A stretch of DNA of 6,821 bases from Phycisphaerales bacterium UBA7812 (GTDB lineage Bacteria > Planctomycetota > Phycisphaerae > Phycisphaerales > UBA1924). This document shows positions 6,699 to 6,821 of this stretch, in pieces. Position numbers and translations under genes: made by a program. Within the stretch, counting starts at the first letter, position 1, and every line of letters begins with the position of its first letter. The stretch covers positions 1 through 6,821 of the forward strand of contig DLBY01000016.1 of assembly GCA_002480345.1 (NCBI GenBank), written 5' to 3'. The notes under the pieces are model-generated. The model ran no database searches. It was given only the letters and a program-made list of their open reading frames with translations, and had not been told where the DNA came from.

Positions 6699-6821
6699 TC
6701 AGTCGGCCGCGGCGACGCGCTCGCTCGCGATCTGTTCGCGATGGAGCCCCCGGTCCACCGGGCCCTCGGCGCCGCGTCCCGCGGCGGGCTGGGGGGGCCT
6801 CGCATGCGGCGCGTGCCGCAC
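6699..6821 (-). CDS. Probable C-terminal end of an unidentified gene (partial)
   Basis: A - strand frame runs from the right window edge to TGA at 6699-6701, giving 40 residues. They begin with a His/Arg/Pro/Ala/Gly-rich stretch and end in 'LHREQIASERVAAAD', which looks like a short helical tail. The main support is position: the stop is followed 39 nt later by a hairpin with a U-rich tail on the same strand. The other two - strand frames are also open across the last 110 bases, as expected in GC-rich DNA, and a + strand frame from the ATG at 6741 is open to the edge without a ribosome site. No family is recognised. Confidence 0.4.
   Translation of the reverse strand: MRHAPHARPPQPAAGRGAEGPVDRGLHREQIASERVAAAD

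Noticed and set aside
1..6821. CRISPR array, tRNA, rRNA, insertion sequence or defence genes
   Set aside because: No spaced direct repeats, tRNA-like folds, transposase frames or terminal inverted repeats were found; all large frames are accounted for by the listed genes.

Overview
The window is GC-rich (roughly two thirds G+C by eye) and reads as chromosomal DNA of a planctomycete, most likely of the class Phycisphaerae. The main clue is the first gene: a large secreted-type beta-propeller protein that ends in a degenerate dockerin-like module finishing in Gly-Cys-Pro, the layout known as the 'GC-type dockerin' of Phycisphaerae. The taxonomic call is an inference from this protein family and from base composition; no rRNA or other marker is present.

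Layout. (1) Positions 2-2953, + strand: the C-terminal 983 residues of an Asp-box (BNR) beta-propeller protein with the GC-type dockerin tail; its start lies left of the window. (2) Positions 2981-3014: a strong hairpin with an A-tract on one side and a T-rich tract on the other, placed between two convergent genes so that it can terminate both. (3) Positions 3034-4995, - strand: complete transketolase (tkt, 653 residues) of the 'DGPSQM' type also seen in animals. (4) Positions 4996-5396: a 401-bp divergent intergenic region. It holds a good sigma70-type promoter for tkt, an inferred tkt leader of about 200 nt with several inverted repeats (one wrapping the ribosome binding site), and the start signals of dnaN. 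(5) Positions 5397-6545, + strand: complete DNA polymerase III sliding clamp gene (dnaN, 382 residues). (6) Positions 6546-6698: non-coding, with a hairpin that works best as a terminator for the - strand. (7) Positions 6699-6821, - strand: a probable C-terminal fragment of an unidentified gene running off the right edge.

The genes do not form one pathway: an exported protein, a central-carbon enzyme and a replication factor sit side by side as separate transcription units (convergent, divergent, convergent). dnaN has neither dnaA nor recF next to it here.

The most notable whole-window signal is compositional. On a line-by-line reading the palindromic tetramer ACGT does not occur once in 6821 bases, although about 20 would be expected from base composition, and all 20 Tyr/Asn/Asp codons that precede a Val codon end in T instead of the otherwise preferred C. 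This fits selection against ACGT, for example by a restriction-modification or other motif-specific system. No such system is encoded in the window.
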